DNA of 64,000 bases from Bremerella sp. TYQ1 (GTDB lineage Bacteria; Planctomycetota; Planctomycetia; Pirellulales; Pirellulaceae): positions 1,736,001-1,800,000 of the forward strand of contig NZ_CP083740.1 of NCBI RefSeq assembly GCF_020150455.1. Reading direction: 5' to 3'. Under the pieces are notes generated by a model. It made no database searches. It had not been told where the DNA came from and saw only the letters and a program-made list of their open reading frames with translations. The translations under genes and the position numbers were made by a program. Below are positions 17,982 to 27,148 of the stretch, piece after piece. How positions within the stretch are numbered: position 1 is the stretch's first letter; each line of letters begins with the position of its first letter.

Positions 17982-18302
17982 TTAGAAAATGCCTAGCTGA
18001 TCGCGAGCATCTTCGGTCATACGATCAGGCGACCAAGGAGGATCCATGACGATCTTCACGTCGACATCGCCGACCCCTTCCATCTGCGAAACGAACTGCT
18101 TCGCACCGCCGATCAACTGTGGTCCGGCAGGGCAGGCGGGGCTGGTCATCGTCATGTCGATCAGGACCTTCTTGTCCTCCGACTCTTCGATGTCTTCAAA
18201 GTTGACGTTATAAATCAAGCCGAGATCGACGATATTGACGAACAATTCAGGGTCGATCACGTTCTTAAGTTGTTCGCGGACTGCGTCTTCAGATAGTGCC
18301 AT
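17982..18302 (-). CDS. sufT: Metal-sulfur cluster assembly factor, SufT-like (DUF59)
   Basis: A 106-residue single-domain DUF59/MIP18 protein. DPEL at 17-20, the VDLGLIYNV strand and the conserved cysteine in MTSPACPAGP (Cys57) are visible. Proteins of this type (SufT, PaaD-like) help mature Fe-S proteins together with the SUF machine. It lies 15 bases after the Rieske ferredoxin gene on the same strand, at the end of the suf genes and just before the mfn-like genes. The small size and lack of extra domains fit SufT. Confidence 0.88.
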   Translation of the reverse strand: MALSEDAVREQLKNVIDPELFVNIVDLGLIYNVNFEDIEESEDKKVLIDMTMTSPACPAGPQLIGGAKQFVSQMEGVGDVDVKIVMDPPWSPDRMTEDARDQLGIF

Positions 18303-18317
18303 GGATGTGGCTCCTTC

Positions 18318-18632
18318 TTAATCAACGAGGCGAACGAAAATCGCATCGCCTTCAATCTTCGCTTCGTGAACTTGCGTCGGCTGCGTGGCTGGCATCAGCG
18401 TTGCTTTGCCGGTGCGGATATCGAACTTGGCCCCATGCCGTGGGCATTCGATCTCGAAACCTTCAAGATCGCCTTCCCCCAGGGGACCATCGTCGTGCGT
18501 GCAGACGTCGTCTAAACAGTATACCTGACCGCCGGCATGAATGACGATCACAAACCGATCGTCCACTTCAAAGACTTCTTTTCCAGGATCAGGAATTTCG
18601 CTGAGGGCCGCGACACGGACAAAGTCGGACAT
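18318..18632 (-). CDS. Rieske [2Fe-2S] ferredoxin
   Basis: A 104-residue Rieske-type ferredoxin. The cluster ligands are Cys44 and His46 (CTHDDGPLGEG) and Cys63 and His66 (CPRHGAKFD). It lacks a signal peptide and acts as a soluble electron carrier in the cytosol. The same type of protein accompanies sufBCD in many bacteria and may supply electrons for cluster assembly. It lies between sufD and the sufT-like gene, with a 146-base gap after sufD that contains a large hairpin. Confidence 0.92.
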   Translation of the reverse strand: MSDFVRVAALSEIPDPGKEVFEVDDRFVIVIHAGGQVYCLDDVCTHDDGPLGEGDLEGFEIECPRHGAKFDIRTGKATLMPATQPTQVHEAKIEGDAIFVRLVD

Positions 18633-18727
18633 TCGCTTGTTTAACTCGCAGGGCAGGGTGGTGGTTGTTAGTGCTGGCTATTTGCTGGCTTACTTGGCGA
18701 ACGCATGCTCACAATGACGAGAACATG

Positions 18728-18761
18728 GCACCCCGCTGTTCGAAATGAACCTCCGGGGTGC
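18728..18761 (-). other. Hairpin between sufD and the Rieske gene
   Basis: GCACCCCG (18728-18735) pairs with CGGGGTGC (18754-18761), enclosing a smaller GTTC/GAAC stem. No run of T follows on the minus strand, so it is more likely a processing or stabilising element inside the suf transcript than a full terminator. Confidence 0.55.
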
Positions 18762-18778
18762 GGGCCAAGACCTACCCA

Positions 18779-20104
18779 CTAATCATATTCGCGAACACGT
18801 CGAGCGATAGCATGCCCCAGGGCATCGCGGACCGATTCGAGCGTGATGCGGTCGAACACCTGTTGGAAGAAGCCAGTCACGATCATTCGCATCGCTTCTT
18901 TCCGGGTATAACCGCGGGCCATGGCGTAGAAGATTTGCTCTTCGTCCACTTTCCCGGTCGTTGCCCCGTGGGTGCAGCGAACGTCGTCTGCTTCAATTTC
19001 CAGACCGGGGATCGAGTCCGCCCGGCTATGTTCGGTCAGCAGAAGGTTGTCAATTCGCTGGTAACCGTCGGTCTTCTGAGCACCAGGAGCAACTTTGATC
19101 ATACCACGCCAAACGGTGCGGGAATGATCCTGCAAAGCGGCTTTGTACAGGAAGTTACTCGTGCAGCTCGGAGCTCGGTGGTACTGCTGCGTGTGGTAGG
19201 AAAGATGCTGCTTGCCTTCGGTGAAGAGCACGCCGTTCACTTCGCAGTGGGCGCCTGGCTTGTCGAGGGCGACGTGCTGGTTAACCTTCGAGAGGCGGCT
19301 ACCCAGGGCACCCAGCGTCCAGAACAAGTTGGCATCTTGGCCGACACAGCCTTTTTGCTGAGCGAAGTGCCAAACCTTTTCGCCCCAGTTCTGCAGGTTG
19401 ACGAAGCGGAGGTTGGCTCGATCGCCCACGATCACTTCGATAGCACCACAGTGGAAGCCAGGCTGATCGTCGTCCATGCTGGCCGATTCGGTGATGACGG
19501 TGGCCTGAGCCCCTTCTTCCAGAACGATCAACGTGTGCGCCAAGTCGACACCATTGTCGCCGATCAGGTTCAACACGTGCAGCGGCTGTTCGACCGAAAC
19601 GTTTCGTGGAACGTACAGGAACGCACCGCCACTGAAATAAGCGGCGTGCAGTGCACTGAACTTGTCGAAATTCGGATCGAACTCGCCTTGGAAGAGGTAC
19701 TTCTTCACCAGATCGCCATGGTCGGCAAGCACGGTGCGGAAGTCACCAAAGATCACTCCCTTGGCTTTGAGTTCGTCGCTGATGTTGCTAACGGCCGTCT
19801 TGCCGTTGAGCGAAATGACCTGGCCGCCGATATCGACCCCTTCGGCGAGAAGCCCCGTTGGGAGCGATGCTGGATCGAGTTCGCCAGCGAAACTAGGCGG
19901 GTCGAACTTCTTCAGGTTGAAGCCGCGGATGTCGGTACGCATCCACTCTTCTTCTTTTCGCGTCGGCCATTCCATTCCTTCAAATGCTTCGAAGGCGTTC
20001 TGGCGAAGGTCGACCAGCCACTGGGGCTCGTTCAGCTGCTTGACGTATTCGTTGAATGCTTCGGCATTCCAATTTTCGACGGTGGTTGCGGCTGCCACAC
20101 TCAT
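18779..20104 (-). CDS. sufD: Fe-S cluster assembly protein SufD
   Basis: A 441-residue protein of the SufB/SufD family. The first 150 residues are a helical, less conserved part with WPTRKEEEWMRTDI, the usual SufD signature; the rest is the right-handed beta helix (for example ATVITESASMDDDQPGFHCGAIEVIVGD). It forms the SufBC2D scaffold with SufB and SufC that builds Fe-S clusters in the cytosol. It is the third of the sufCBD genes on this strand, 102 bases after sufB. The ATG has only a weak ribosome site. Confidence 0.95.
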   Translation of the reverse strand: MSVAAATTVENWNAEAFNEYVKQLNEPQWLVDLRQNAFEAFEGMEWPTRKEEEWMRTDIRGFNLKKFDPPSFAGELDPASLPTGLLAEGVDIGGQVISLNGKTAVSNISDELKAKGVIFGDFRTVLADHGDLVKKYLFQGEFDPNFDKFSALHAAYFSGGAFLYVPRNVSVEQPLHVLNLIGDNGVDLAHTLIVLEEGAQATVITESASMDDDQPGFHCGAIEVIVGDRANLRFVNLQNWGEKVWHFAQQKGCVGQDANLFWTLGALGSRLSKVNQHVALDKPGAHCEVNGVLFTEGKQHLSYHTQQYHRAPSCTSNFLYKAALQDHSRTVWRGMIKVAPGAQKTDGYQRIDNLLLTEHSRADSIPGLEIEADDVRCTHGATTGKVDEEQIFYAMARGYTRKEAMRMIVTGFFQQVFDRITLESVRDALGHAIARRVREYD

Positions 20105-20206
20105 GATTTCGCTTAGGTTCGGTTCAATCTGTCAAAGAAAAATGGCCAAGCACGCCAGCTTGATCGACGCTGCTTGGCCCAAATTTGGATGGTAAAGGTT
20201 GGCGGA

Positions 20207-21622
20207 CTAACCGACCGAACCTTCCATTTGCAGCTCGATCAAGCGGTTCAGTTCCACCGCGTATTCCATCGGCAGTTCCTTCACCAGCGGCTCGATGAAA
20301 CCATTGACGATCATCGTGCTCGCTTCCGCTTCGGTCAGACCGCGGCTCATCAGGTAGAAGAGCTGCTCTTCGCCGATTCGCGAAACGCTCGCTTCGTGAC
20401 CGATGGCGACATCGGGTTCCATGATTTCGATGTACGGATAGGTATCGGTCTGGCTTTCTGGATCGAGGATCAACGCGTCGCAGACGACACTACACTTGGT
20501 GTTCGTCGCGCCTTCTTCGACACGGACCAAACCACGGTAGCTACCGCGACCGCCATCCTTCGAGATACTCTTCGAGATAATCTGACCGGAAGTATCTGGA
20601 GCACAGTGAACCAGCTTAGCACCGGTGTCCTGATGCTGATGCTTGCCGGCAAACGCGATCGAAAGGATCTCGCCACGAGCCCCTGGCTCCATCAGATAAA
20701 CGGCAGGGTACTTCATCGTCAGATGGCTACCCAAGTTACCGTCGACCCATTCCATGGTGGCATCGGCGTAAGCCAACGCACGCTTGGTGACCAGGTTGTA
20801 GATATTGTTGGCCCAGTTCTGGATGGTGCTGTAGCGGCAACGCGATCCCTTCTTGCAGATCACTTCGACCACCGCCGAGTGCAGGCTTTCCGACGAGTAC
20901 ATCGGAGCGGTGCAACCTTCGACGTAGTGAATCTTCGCCCCTTCATCGACGATGATCAGCGTACGCTCGAACTGCCCCATGCTTTCTTCGTTGATACGGA
21001 AGTAAGTTTGCAGTGGGAATTCGATTTCGACGCCGGGAGGAACGTAGATGAACGAACCGCCTGACCATACGGCCGAGTTGAGCGCCGCGAACTTGTTGTC
21101 GTGCGGCGGGATGACGGTGCCGAAGTATTCCTTCAGCAGCTTCGGATGTTCCCGCAACGCGGTGTCGGTATCGGTGAAGATGACCCCTTTCTTTTCGAGG
21201 TCTTCCTGCAGCGAACCGTAAACCACTTCGCTCTCGAATTGTGCCTTCACGCCGGCCAGGTATTGCCGTTCGGCTTCAGGAATGCCGAGCTTCTCGAACG
21301 TTTCCTTGATTTCCGCAGGCACATCGTCCCAAGTCTTCCCTTGCTTCTCGGTCGGCTTGAGATAGTAGTAGATGTCTTGGAAATCGAGTTCGATGTCGCC
21401 GCCCCATTTGGGCATTGGCTTGGAATTGAAGATGTCAAGCGAGTCCAGACGGAACTTACGCATCCAGTCTGGCTCTTCCTTGATGTCCGAGATCTGGTTG
21501 ACGATCTCGGCGCTCAATCCCTTCTTGGCCTTGAAGACACCTTTGCTGGTCGTGCGGAAATCGTACTTGTTGATTTCGCCAATTGGGCTTTGCACGCCGG
21601 TGTCGGTAATATCGGTGGCCAT
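20207..21622 (-). CDS. sufB: Fe-S cluster assembly protein SufB
   Basis: A 471-residue SufB, the main scaffold subunit of the SUF machine. The conserved core [25 protein letters not shown] and the C-terminal [20 protein letters not shown] are present, as is the cysteine in [10 protein letters not shown] used in cluster building. Length fits the family. GGAGAGATA precedes the ATG at a short gap. It follows sufC by 101 bases and precedes sufD on the same strand. Confidence 0.97.
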   Translation of the reverse strand: MATDITDTGVQSPIGEINKYDFRTTSKGVFKAKKGLSAEIVNQISDIKEEPDWMRKFRLDSLDIFNSKPMPKWGGDIELDFQDIYYYLKPTEKQGKTWDDVPAEIKETFEKLGIPEAERQYLAGVKAQFESEVVYGSLQEDLEKKGVIFTDTDTALREHPKLLKEYFGTVIPPHDNKFAALNSAVWSGGSFIYVPPGVEIEFPLQTYFRINEESMGQFERTLIIVDEGAKIHYVEGCTAPMYSSESLHSAVVEVICKKGSRCRYSTIQNWANNIYNLVTKRALAYADATMEWVDGNLGSHLTMKYPAVYLMEPGARGEILSIAFAGKHQHQDTGAKLVHCAPDTSGQIISKSISKDGGRGSYRGLVRVEEGATNTKCSVVCDALILDPESQTDTYPYIEIMEPDVAIGHEASVSRIGEEQLFYLMSRGLTEAEASTMIVNGFIEPLVKELPMEYAVELNRLIELQMEGSVG

Positions 21623-21723
21623 TATCTCTCCAAACTATTGAATATCGTCGATGGCGATTAAATGGGGTGTTTCGCGTTGGTACCTGGTCGCAGTTCAGGC
21701 CGCGAAAACGAATCGCGTAGTGA

Positions 21724-22539
21724 CTAAACGGTTTGTTCTTCGTCTTGCATCTGGCGTTCCATGGCGGCCGCTTCCGGATACGCTTCGCGGATGCGTTGGT
21801 AACCACTGGAATGCAGTTCGTGAGCCAGTTCGACGCCGCCGCTTTCGACAATGCGTCCGCCCAACATTACGTGAGCGTGCGATGGTGGATTGTGTTCCAA
21901 CAACTTGTCGTGGTGCGTGATGATCAACAGGCCCATTTCTTCGCCGCCGATCTGAGCGATACTTTGGCTCGCCAGGCGAACAGCGTCGGCATCCAAACCA
22001 CTGTCGGTTTCGTCCAGGATGGCAAACTTTGGCTGAAGCATGGCCAGCTGAAGAATTTCAGCCCGCTTCATTTCGCCCCCAGAGAAACCATCGTTGACGT
22101 AACGCCGAGCGAACTCGGTGTCCATCTGCAGCTGGTTCATCTTCTCTTTGATTTCGCGGCGGAACTCACGCATTGGAATGAGGTCTTCGCCTTCTTTCCG
22201 GTCGGGGTTTCGCACGTTCGTGGTCGCGTGACGCAGGAAGTCGGCCAGGCGAACGCCAGGGATGGCGATCGGACGCTGAAAGGCCATGAACAAGCCAAGT
22301 CGGGAACGTTCGTCCGCTTCCAGTTCGGTCACGTCGACGTCGTTGACCAGGATACGGCCTTCGGTGACTTCATACTTGGGATGCCCCATGATGGCGAAGC
22401 CGAGGGTACTTTTACCGGAACCGTTCGGCCCCATCAGGGCGTGCGTTTCACCGCGGCGAAGTTCCAGATTCACGCCATTGAGGATGGGCTTTTCTTCAAC
22501 TGAAACGTGTAAATTCTCAATCTTCAGTACGTCGGTCAT
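21724..22539 (-). CDS. sufC: Fe-S cluster assembly ATPase SufC
   Basis: A 271-residue ABC-type ATPase with Walker A GPNGSGKS (37-44), signature FSGGEMKRAEI (152-162) and Walker B ILDETDSGLD (174-183), the exact SufC pattern. It binds the SufBD scaffold and drives cluster assembly in the cytosol. It lies 65 bases after the nuoB-like gene on the same strand and precedes sufB. Confidence 0.97.
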   Translation of the reverse strand: MTDVLKIENLHVSVEEKPILNGVNLELRRGETHALMGPNGSGKSTLGFAIMGHPKYEVTEGRILVNDVDVTELEADERSRLGLFMAFQRPIAIPGVRLADFLRHATTNVRNPDRKEGEDLIPMREFRREIKEKMNQLQMDTEFARRYVNDGFSGGEMKRAEILQLAMLQPKFAILDETDSGLDADAVRLASQSIAQIGGEEMGLLIITHHDKLLEHNPPSHAHVMLGGRIVESGGVELAHELHSSGYQRIREAYPEAAAMERQMQDEEQTV

Positions 22540-22604
22540 TCGTGACTATTCGCTCTTCTCGAGTCTCAACGGATACGACGCCCAGCAGTGGGGCATCATG
22601 AATG

Positions 22605-23204
22605 TTATTTGCCGGTTTGTTTCTGATGTTGGGTCAGTGGCTTTTCGGCTCCCGTCGCTTCGACGTAACCGGAATGATGCGGCACCGGCAACTCGTCGTC
22701 GACGCGAACGCCATCGCGACGATTGATTCGGTGCCCGCGGATTTTGTCTTGAATCCGCATCAGCCCTTCCAACAGTGCCTCCGGCCGTGGAGGACATCCT
22801 GGAACGTACACATCAACAGGCACGACCAGGTCGACTCCTTTCACAACGTGATAACCATACTTGAAGTAAGGGCCACCACCGACGGTGCAAGCGCCCATGG
22901 CGATGACATACTTCGGATCGGGCATCATGTTGTATAGCCGCCGAACTCGGCTGGCCATTTTGTACGTGACGGTCCCCGCCACGATCATCAAGTCTGCCTG
23001 ACGCGGCGAGGCCCGAAAGGCCCCTGCGCCGAAGCGGTCGATGTCGTATCGACTCGCTCCTACGGCCATCATTTCGATGGCACAACAGGCCAGGCCGAAT
23101 GTCATCGGCCAGATACTTGCTTGCTGCCCCCAGTTGATGGCTTGCTCGATGGTCGTCGTGATGACGTTTTCCTCGAAGCGGCCTTCAATCCACGGCTTGG
23201 TCAT
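22605..23204 (-). CDS. NuoB-like NADH-quinone oxidoreductase subunit B (lone copy in suf operon)
   Basis: A 199-residue protein that matches NuoB along its whole length, including all four N2-cluster cysteines: Cys40 and Cys41 (LACCAIEM), Cys106 (GACTVGG) and Cys137 (PGCPPRPE). The C-terminus has about 30 extra polar residues. NuoB is normally coded in the complex I operon, yet here it sits alone between the sufR-like gene (start codon 1 base after its stop) and sufC. Either complex I genes are split in this genome, or this copy serves another enzyme. Placement next to Fe-S assembly genes would suit a protein that carries a cluster. Confidence 0.92.
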   Translation of the reverse strand: MTKPWIEGRFEENVITTTIEQAINWGQQASIWPMTFGLACCAIEMMAVGASRYDIDRFGAGAFRASPRQADLMIVAGTVTYKMASRVRRLYNMMPDPKYVIAMGACTVGGGPYFKYGYHVVKGVDLVVPVDVYVPGCPPRPEALLEGLMRIQDKIRGHRINRRDGVRVDDELPVPHHSGYVEATGAEKPLTQHQKQTGK

Positions 23205-23205
23205 G

Positions 23206-23886
23206 TCACACGCTTTCCGTATCGGAGTTAATTTCAGTCAACTCGTAGGTGCAACAACTTTCGCCGTCGAGCCGACAATGGCTCAAGGTCATGTTTTGTC
23301 CGACCAATTCGGCGAACATTGCTTTCTCGAGCGCACAAACGGCTCGATCTTGTTCCGCCAAATCCGGGTAAGGACAAGCCAGCACATTAAGCACCGGCTT
23401 ACCCTCTGTGTCTTCTTCATACTCCAGCGGAATCTGACGACCGAGGAACAACGCCATCAAGTCATGAATCCGCTCGTGGGCATCTTCACCGCGAACTTCG
23501 CTGGCATACATCTCTACCAGACGCTTAGCAATCCGCGAAATGAGTCCCAATTTGACGTCGGGGTCTTCAATCGAACGAATCTCGTCCCATAACGCCATGG
23601 CCAAGTCGGCATAATTTGCACCGGCTTTTCGTTCGCCCTTATGGGTCAAGCGATACTTGTGCGTGGGACGACCGCGGCCCGCCTTGGCGGCCACACGTTC
23701 GACGTAACCTTGCCCCATCAAACGATTTAAACGCTGACGAACGGCCGTAGCCGTCACCTCCATCGCCTCCGCCATCTCGGCAGTGGTTAAAGAAGGAGTC
23801 TTCCGCAATAAATCGAGCACGACCAAGTCGGTCGGGAAGACCTCGTTAGCCCATCGTGTGTCATTTTGCGCGGAATTGCTGGTCAT
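23206..23886 (-). CDS. sufR: SufR-like Fe-S transcriptional regulator
   Basis: A 226-residue DeoR/winged-helix type regulator. The helix-turn-helix covers about residues 20-65 ([19 protein letters not shown]) with a beta wing containing GRGRPTHKY. The C-terminal half has a cysteine group, Cys171, Cys184, Cys204, Cys211 and Cys212, as expected for a regulator that binds an Fe-S cluster, like cyanobacterial SufR. It would repress the operon when cluster supply is enough. The gene is first in the series and its stop lies 1 base before the nuoB-like start. A palindrome lies over its predicted promoter. Confidence 0.85.
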   Translation of the reverse strand: MTSNSAQNDTRWANEVFPTDLVVLDLLRKTPSLTTAEMAEAMEVTATAVRQRLNRLMGQGYVERVAAKAGRGRPTHKYRLTHKGERKAGANYADLAMALWDEIRSIEDPDVKLGLISRIAKRLVEMYASEVRGEDAHERIHDLMALFLGRQIPLEYEEDTEGKPVLNVLACPYPDLAEQDRAVCALEKAMFAELVGQNMTLSHCRLDGESCCTYELTEINSDTESV

Positions 23887-23949
23887 TGGCGTAAAATCGG
23901 GGTCGAACGACTGGCAATCTGCTAGCCGTATCGCTAAGTTGTGTCGGTA

Positions 23950-23982
23950 CCCTAATGTTAGGGATTATCGCATTTTTGACAA
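23950..23982 (-). promoter_or_regulatory. Predicted sufR promoter with overlapping palindrome
   Basis: On the minus strand TTGTCA (23982-23977), 16 bases, TAACAT (23960-23955) fit a promoter about 70 bases before the sufR-like start. The palindrome CCCTAATGTTAGGG (23950-23963) covers the whole -10 box, a position that suits repression. The link to SufR is inferred. Confidence 0.5.
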
Positions 23983-24175
23983 GTATATATTCGTTAAACC
24001 GCGATTCCCTACCGTTGCCTTTCGTAACTCTTTACCTGACAAATGGTTACAGATTACGGCGGCAACTGCCCCCTAATCGCCCCAGCTCCTCCATTTCGGA
24101 ACGATTTTTAGAAACCACTTCCCGCTCGGCCAGCCCCACCGCCGATCCTGGAAGTTGGCAGTTTGGGAAATTTGC

Positions 24176-26422
24176 ATGATCGCAAGTCGACTGTCCGCGC
24201 CGTGGCACTTTGTGGTGCTCTCGATAGTTGCTTTTACCTTCCTACCGACGACGACCTTCGGCCAGGATACGCCTGCTGAGGAACTTGCCACGGAAGCATC
24301 GGCAGAGCCTCAACTTGAATCAGAGGCTTCACCGCAAGAGTCTTCTGCCGAGTCCTACCCCCCGGCGGTCGATCTGAGCGACGCTGAACCATGGACTGCT
24401 TTTCAATATTTTGACAAGCCGTTCGAGTGGATGGTCGGCAAGATGGACCAAACATTGTTCTATCGCGTCTTTTCGACCGAACGGCAGTATGCCCAGATGG
24501 ATGACGTGGTCTATTACGTCCGCGACCGCGGAACGGATGGCCCGTTCATGATTGCTGAGAACAGCAAAGTCCGAAAGCCAGAGAATCTTCCGGATGAAGT
24601 CGACGAACAAAAGATCGACGAATGGGCCGACCTGGGAAAGATCGAGACTTCGCCTAATCCGGATCGCGTTTATCGCCTTGGCGTGATGAACCGAACCGAC
24701 GCCGAAGGTAAAGCCAAAAAACAGCCGGTCGACTACGTCAAATACATCATCAACAACTCGACGAAGTATGTTCGGATCAAAGAGGGCGACAAGTTCACCT
24801 TCCAACCGGTGACGAAACTGCGGAACTCGCTGAACGAAGATCCCGACACTTGGCTTACGCCAGAACAAATCGAACAGCGAGCCCAAGCTGGGCAACTGGA
24901 ACTCGGCCGTGGCGAGCCACCCTATCTGTTCACCGAATATGTCGGTGGTGCCCCTGTCGTGGTGCTGTGGCTCTCTGGCGGGGCGATCTTCTTTACCATC
25001 TTCTTTGCGTTCGTGAACTTCTGGGGCTTCGGTCACGCAGTCAGTATCGTTCGCGGGACGTACGACAATCCGGACGAGCCTGGCGAAGTGACCCACTTTC
25101 AGGCATTGGCTTCCGCGCTGTCTGCGACAGTCGGCTTGGGGAACATTGCCGGGGTGACAATCGCCATGTCGGCAGGCGGTCCGGGGGCGTTCTTCTGGAT
25201 GATACTGTGCGGTTTTTTCGGTATGACAAGCAAGTTTGTCGAGTGCACGCTCGGACAGATGTACCGCGAAGTGAAGCCTGACGGCACGATCCTTGGTGGG
25301 CCGATGCAGTACCTCACGTATGCGTTCAGCCAATTCGGCTTGAAGCCGATCGGCCAATGTCTGGCGATTGTTTTTGCGATTATGTGCATCATGGCGAGCT
25401 TCGGGGGCGGGAACATGTTCCAAGCGAACCAAGCCGCCTCGATGGTGCTGTCGGTCGTACAGAACGACGAACTCGATCAGCTTAGCCAAGTCAAACGAGA
25501 GCTAAGCGTCGCGGCAAGTGCCGGGGAACTCGAGAAAGTTCGTGAGCTCGAAAAACAAGCCACGGAACTTCAGGCCAAAGTCGACTCGTTTAAGAGCACG
25601 TTCAACCCGATTTTCGGTATCGTGCTGGCCTTCTTTGTTGGGCTGGTGATCATCGGTGGAATTAAGCGGATCGGAGCTACGGCCAGTAAAGTGGTGCCAG
25701 CGATGTGCTTGATGTACATCTTGGCCTGTCTGTGGATTATTGGGGCCCACATAACCCAGGTGCCAGACATGATCTATCAGATCTTTGTGGAGGCATTCAA
25801 TCCTGAAGCAGTGCGAGGTGGGATCTTGGGCGTGATCGTGATCGGCGTTCAACGAGCCGCGTTCAGCAACGAAGCCGGCGTCGGTAGTGCCGCCATTGCC
25901 CACAGTGCCGCGAAGACGGACGAGCCGGTCCGCGAAGGTTTTGTTGCTCTGCTGGGTCCCTTCATCGATACGATCGTCGTTTGCTCGATGACGGCCTTGG
26001 TCATTTTGATCACGGGCGCCTGGGACAACCGAACGTGGATTTTGGACCAAGGCCTGGAAGGGGTGCAGCTGACCGCCGAAGCCTTCGAGGCAGAGATCTC
26101 CTGGTTCCCCTACCTGCTGATGGTGGCGGTGGTGCTGTTTGCTTTCTCGACGATCGTTTCGTGGAGCTACTACGGAGAGCGCTGCTGGGAACGTCTGTTC
26201 GGAGCACGCAGTATTTACGTCTACAAAGTGATCTTTGTGTTCGCGGTTTTCATCGGATCGATCTTCCAATTAGGAAGCGTTCTCGATTTTTCTGACTTCA
26301 TGATTCTCTCGATGGCGTTCCCTAACATCTTGGGAACAGTGCTCTTAGCACCGAAGGTTAAGAAGGCCTTGGGCGAGTACTGGAAAAAATATAAGGCCGG
26401 CGAATTCAAGAAATTCAAATAG
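24176..26422 (+). CDS. Sodium:amino-acid symporter (AGCS family) with large extra-membrane domains
   Basis: A 748-residue transporter, about 250 longer than most AGCS (alanine or glycine:cation symporter) members. The core motif VGLGNIAGVTIAMSAGGPGAFFWM is intact. After a signal-like N-terminus (to about residue 29) an acidic stretch and about 170 soluble residues precede the first core helix near 255. A charged coiled coil (DQLSQVKRELSVAAS and EKVRELEKQATELQ) interrupts the helices near 430-475. The ATG at 24176 was taken over an earlier TTG. Substrate not provable. Divergent from the sufR-like gene; followed by a small secreted-type gene 75 bases on. Confidence 0.87.
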   Translation: MIASRLSAPWHFVVLSIVAFTFLPTTTFGQDTPAEELATEASAEPQLESEASPQESSAESYPPAVDLSDAEPWTAFQYFDKPFEWMVGKMDQTLFYRVFSTERQYAQMDDVVYYVRDRGTDGPFMIAENSKVRKPENLPDEVDEQKIDEWADLGKIETSPNPDRVYRLGVMNRTDAEGKAKKQPVDYVKYIINNSTKYVRIKEGDKFTFQPVTKLRNSLNEDPDTWLTPEQIEQRAQAGQLELGRGEPPYLFTEYVGGAPVVVLWLSGGAIFFTIFFAFVNFWGFGHAVSIVRGTYDNPDEPGEVTHFQALASALSATVGLGNIAGVTIAMSAGGPGAFFWMILCGFFGMTSKFVECTLGQMYREVKPDGTILGGPMQYLTYAFSQFGLKPIGQCLAIVFAIMCIMASFGGGNMFQANQAASMVLSVVQNDELDQLSQVKRELSVAASAGELEKVRELEKQATELQAKVDSFKSTFNPIFGIVLAFFVGLVIIGGIKRIGATASKVVPAMCLMYILACLWIIGAHITQVPDMIYQIFVEAFNPEAVRGGILGVIVIGVQRAAFSNEAGVGSAAIAHSAAKTDEPVREGFVALLGPFIDTIVVCSMTALVILITGAWDNRTWILDQGLEGVQLTAEAFEAEISWFPYLLMVAVVLFAFSTIVSWSYYGERCWERLFGARSIYVYKVIFVFAVFIGSIFQLGSVLDFSDFMILSMAFPNILGTVLLAPKVKKALGEYWKKYKAGEFKKFK

Positions 26423-26497
26423 CCGGCGAATGACTTCCTGAGTGGGAGATCTGCTGCTTTCTCCCACGATTCCCCCCCGGAAAAAGGAAGTTGTCCG

Positions 26498-27142
26498 ATG
26501 TGTTCGCGTCCGTGTCACGAATCGAACCAATGTCGCCATCAATCGAAGCCCTCCCGCTCGAATACCCTCGGAGCGTGGGGCTTTGGGATATCGCTTTTTG
26601 GCCTGCTGGTTACCTTTGGGCTTTTGTGCCCCTTGGGACTTTTGCTTAGCTTTTTCGGCTTGTTCTCGAGAAAGCCGGGCATCGCGATTGCCGGGGTAAT
26701 TATCGGCGGTATCGGCACGGCGATTGTCGGCGTTGGTGTGGGTTCGATCGCGATGGCTGCCTCGGCGATGCATCACTACAGCGTCGAAGTCCCCAAGATG
26801 GAGCAGACGCGGGAAGTCCTCGATACGGCTTGCGTCGAGGTCGAATCGTTCCGCCAAGAGAACAACAAGCTGCCTGAAGGCATTGAAGGGAACAAGCTGG
26901 TCCTCAAGTACGAAGACGCTTACGGCAATGCCGTTCGGTACGAACCAGAAGAAGATGGCAAATTTGCCATTCGCAGTGCCGGGCCGGATGGCACGTTCGA
27001 TACGAACGACGATCAGCGGATGCTCAATTCCGAACGAAGTCTAAATACGGATATCGCTGTCCATTCGACTCATTACCGTGGGTATCGGCACAACGGCTGG
27101 GATCACCACTGGCATCAGCATAACCACTGTCGCGGCTGGTAG
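26498..27142 (+). CDS. Membrane protein with DUF4190-like and pseudopilin-like parts
   Basis: A 214-residue protein. The N-terminal third has two close hydrophobic segments (GFGISLFGLLVTFGLLCPLG and GIAIAGVIIGGIGTAIVGVG) of DUF4190 type. The C-terminal part (AYGNAVRYEPEEDGKFAIRS and GPDGTFDTNDD) resembles the globular end of type II secretion pseudopilin GspG, often found as a loose domain in planctomycetes. A His-rich tail (YRHNGWDHHWHQHNHC) ends it. AAGGAAG precedes the ATG. It converges with the dus gene, 6 bases apart. Function unknown. Confidence 0.72.
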   Translation: MCSRPCHESNQCRHQSKPSRSNTLGAWGFGISLFGLLVTFGLLCPLGLLLSFFGLFSRKPGIAIAGVIIGGIGTAIVGVGVGSIAMAASAMHHYSVEVPKMEQTREVLDTACVEVESFRQENNKLPEGIEGNKLVLKYEDAYGNAVRYEPEEDGKFAIRSAGPDGTFDTNDDQRMLNSERSLNTDIAVHSTHYRGYRHNGWDHHWHQHNHCRGW

Positions 27143-27148
27143 TGGCAC

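Noticed and set aside
18758-20116. Plus-strand open frame of 452 codons over sufD
   Set aside because: Antisense to sufD; no ribosome site or domain.
24329-25489. Minus-strand open frame of 386 codons over the AGCS symporter
   Set aside because: Antisense shadow; the plus-strand frame has the AGCS motifs.
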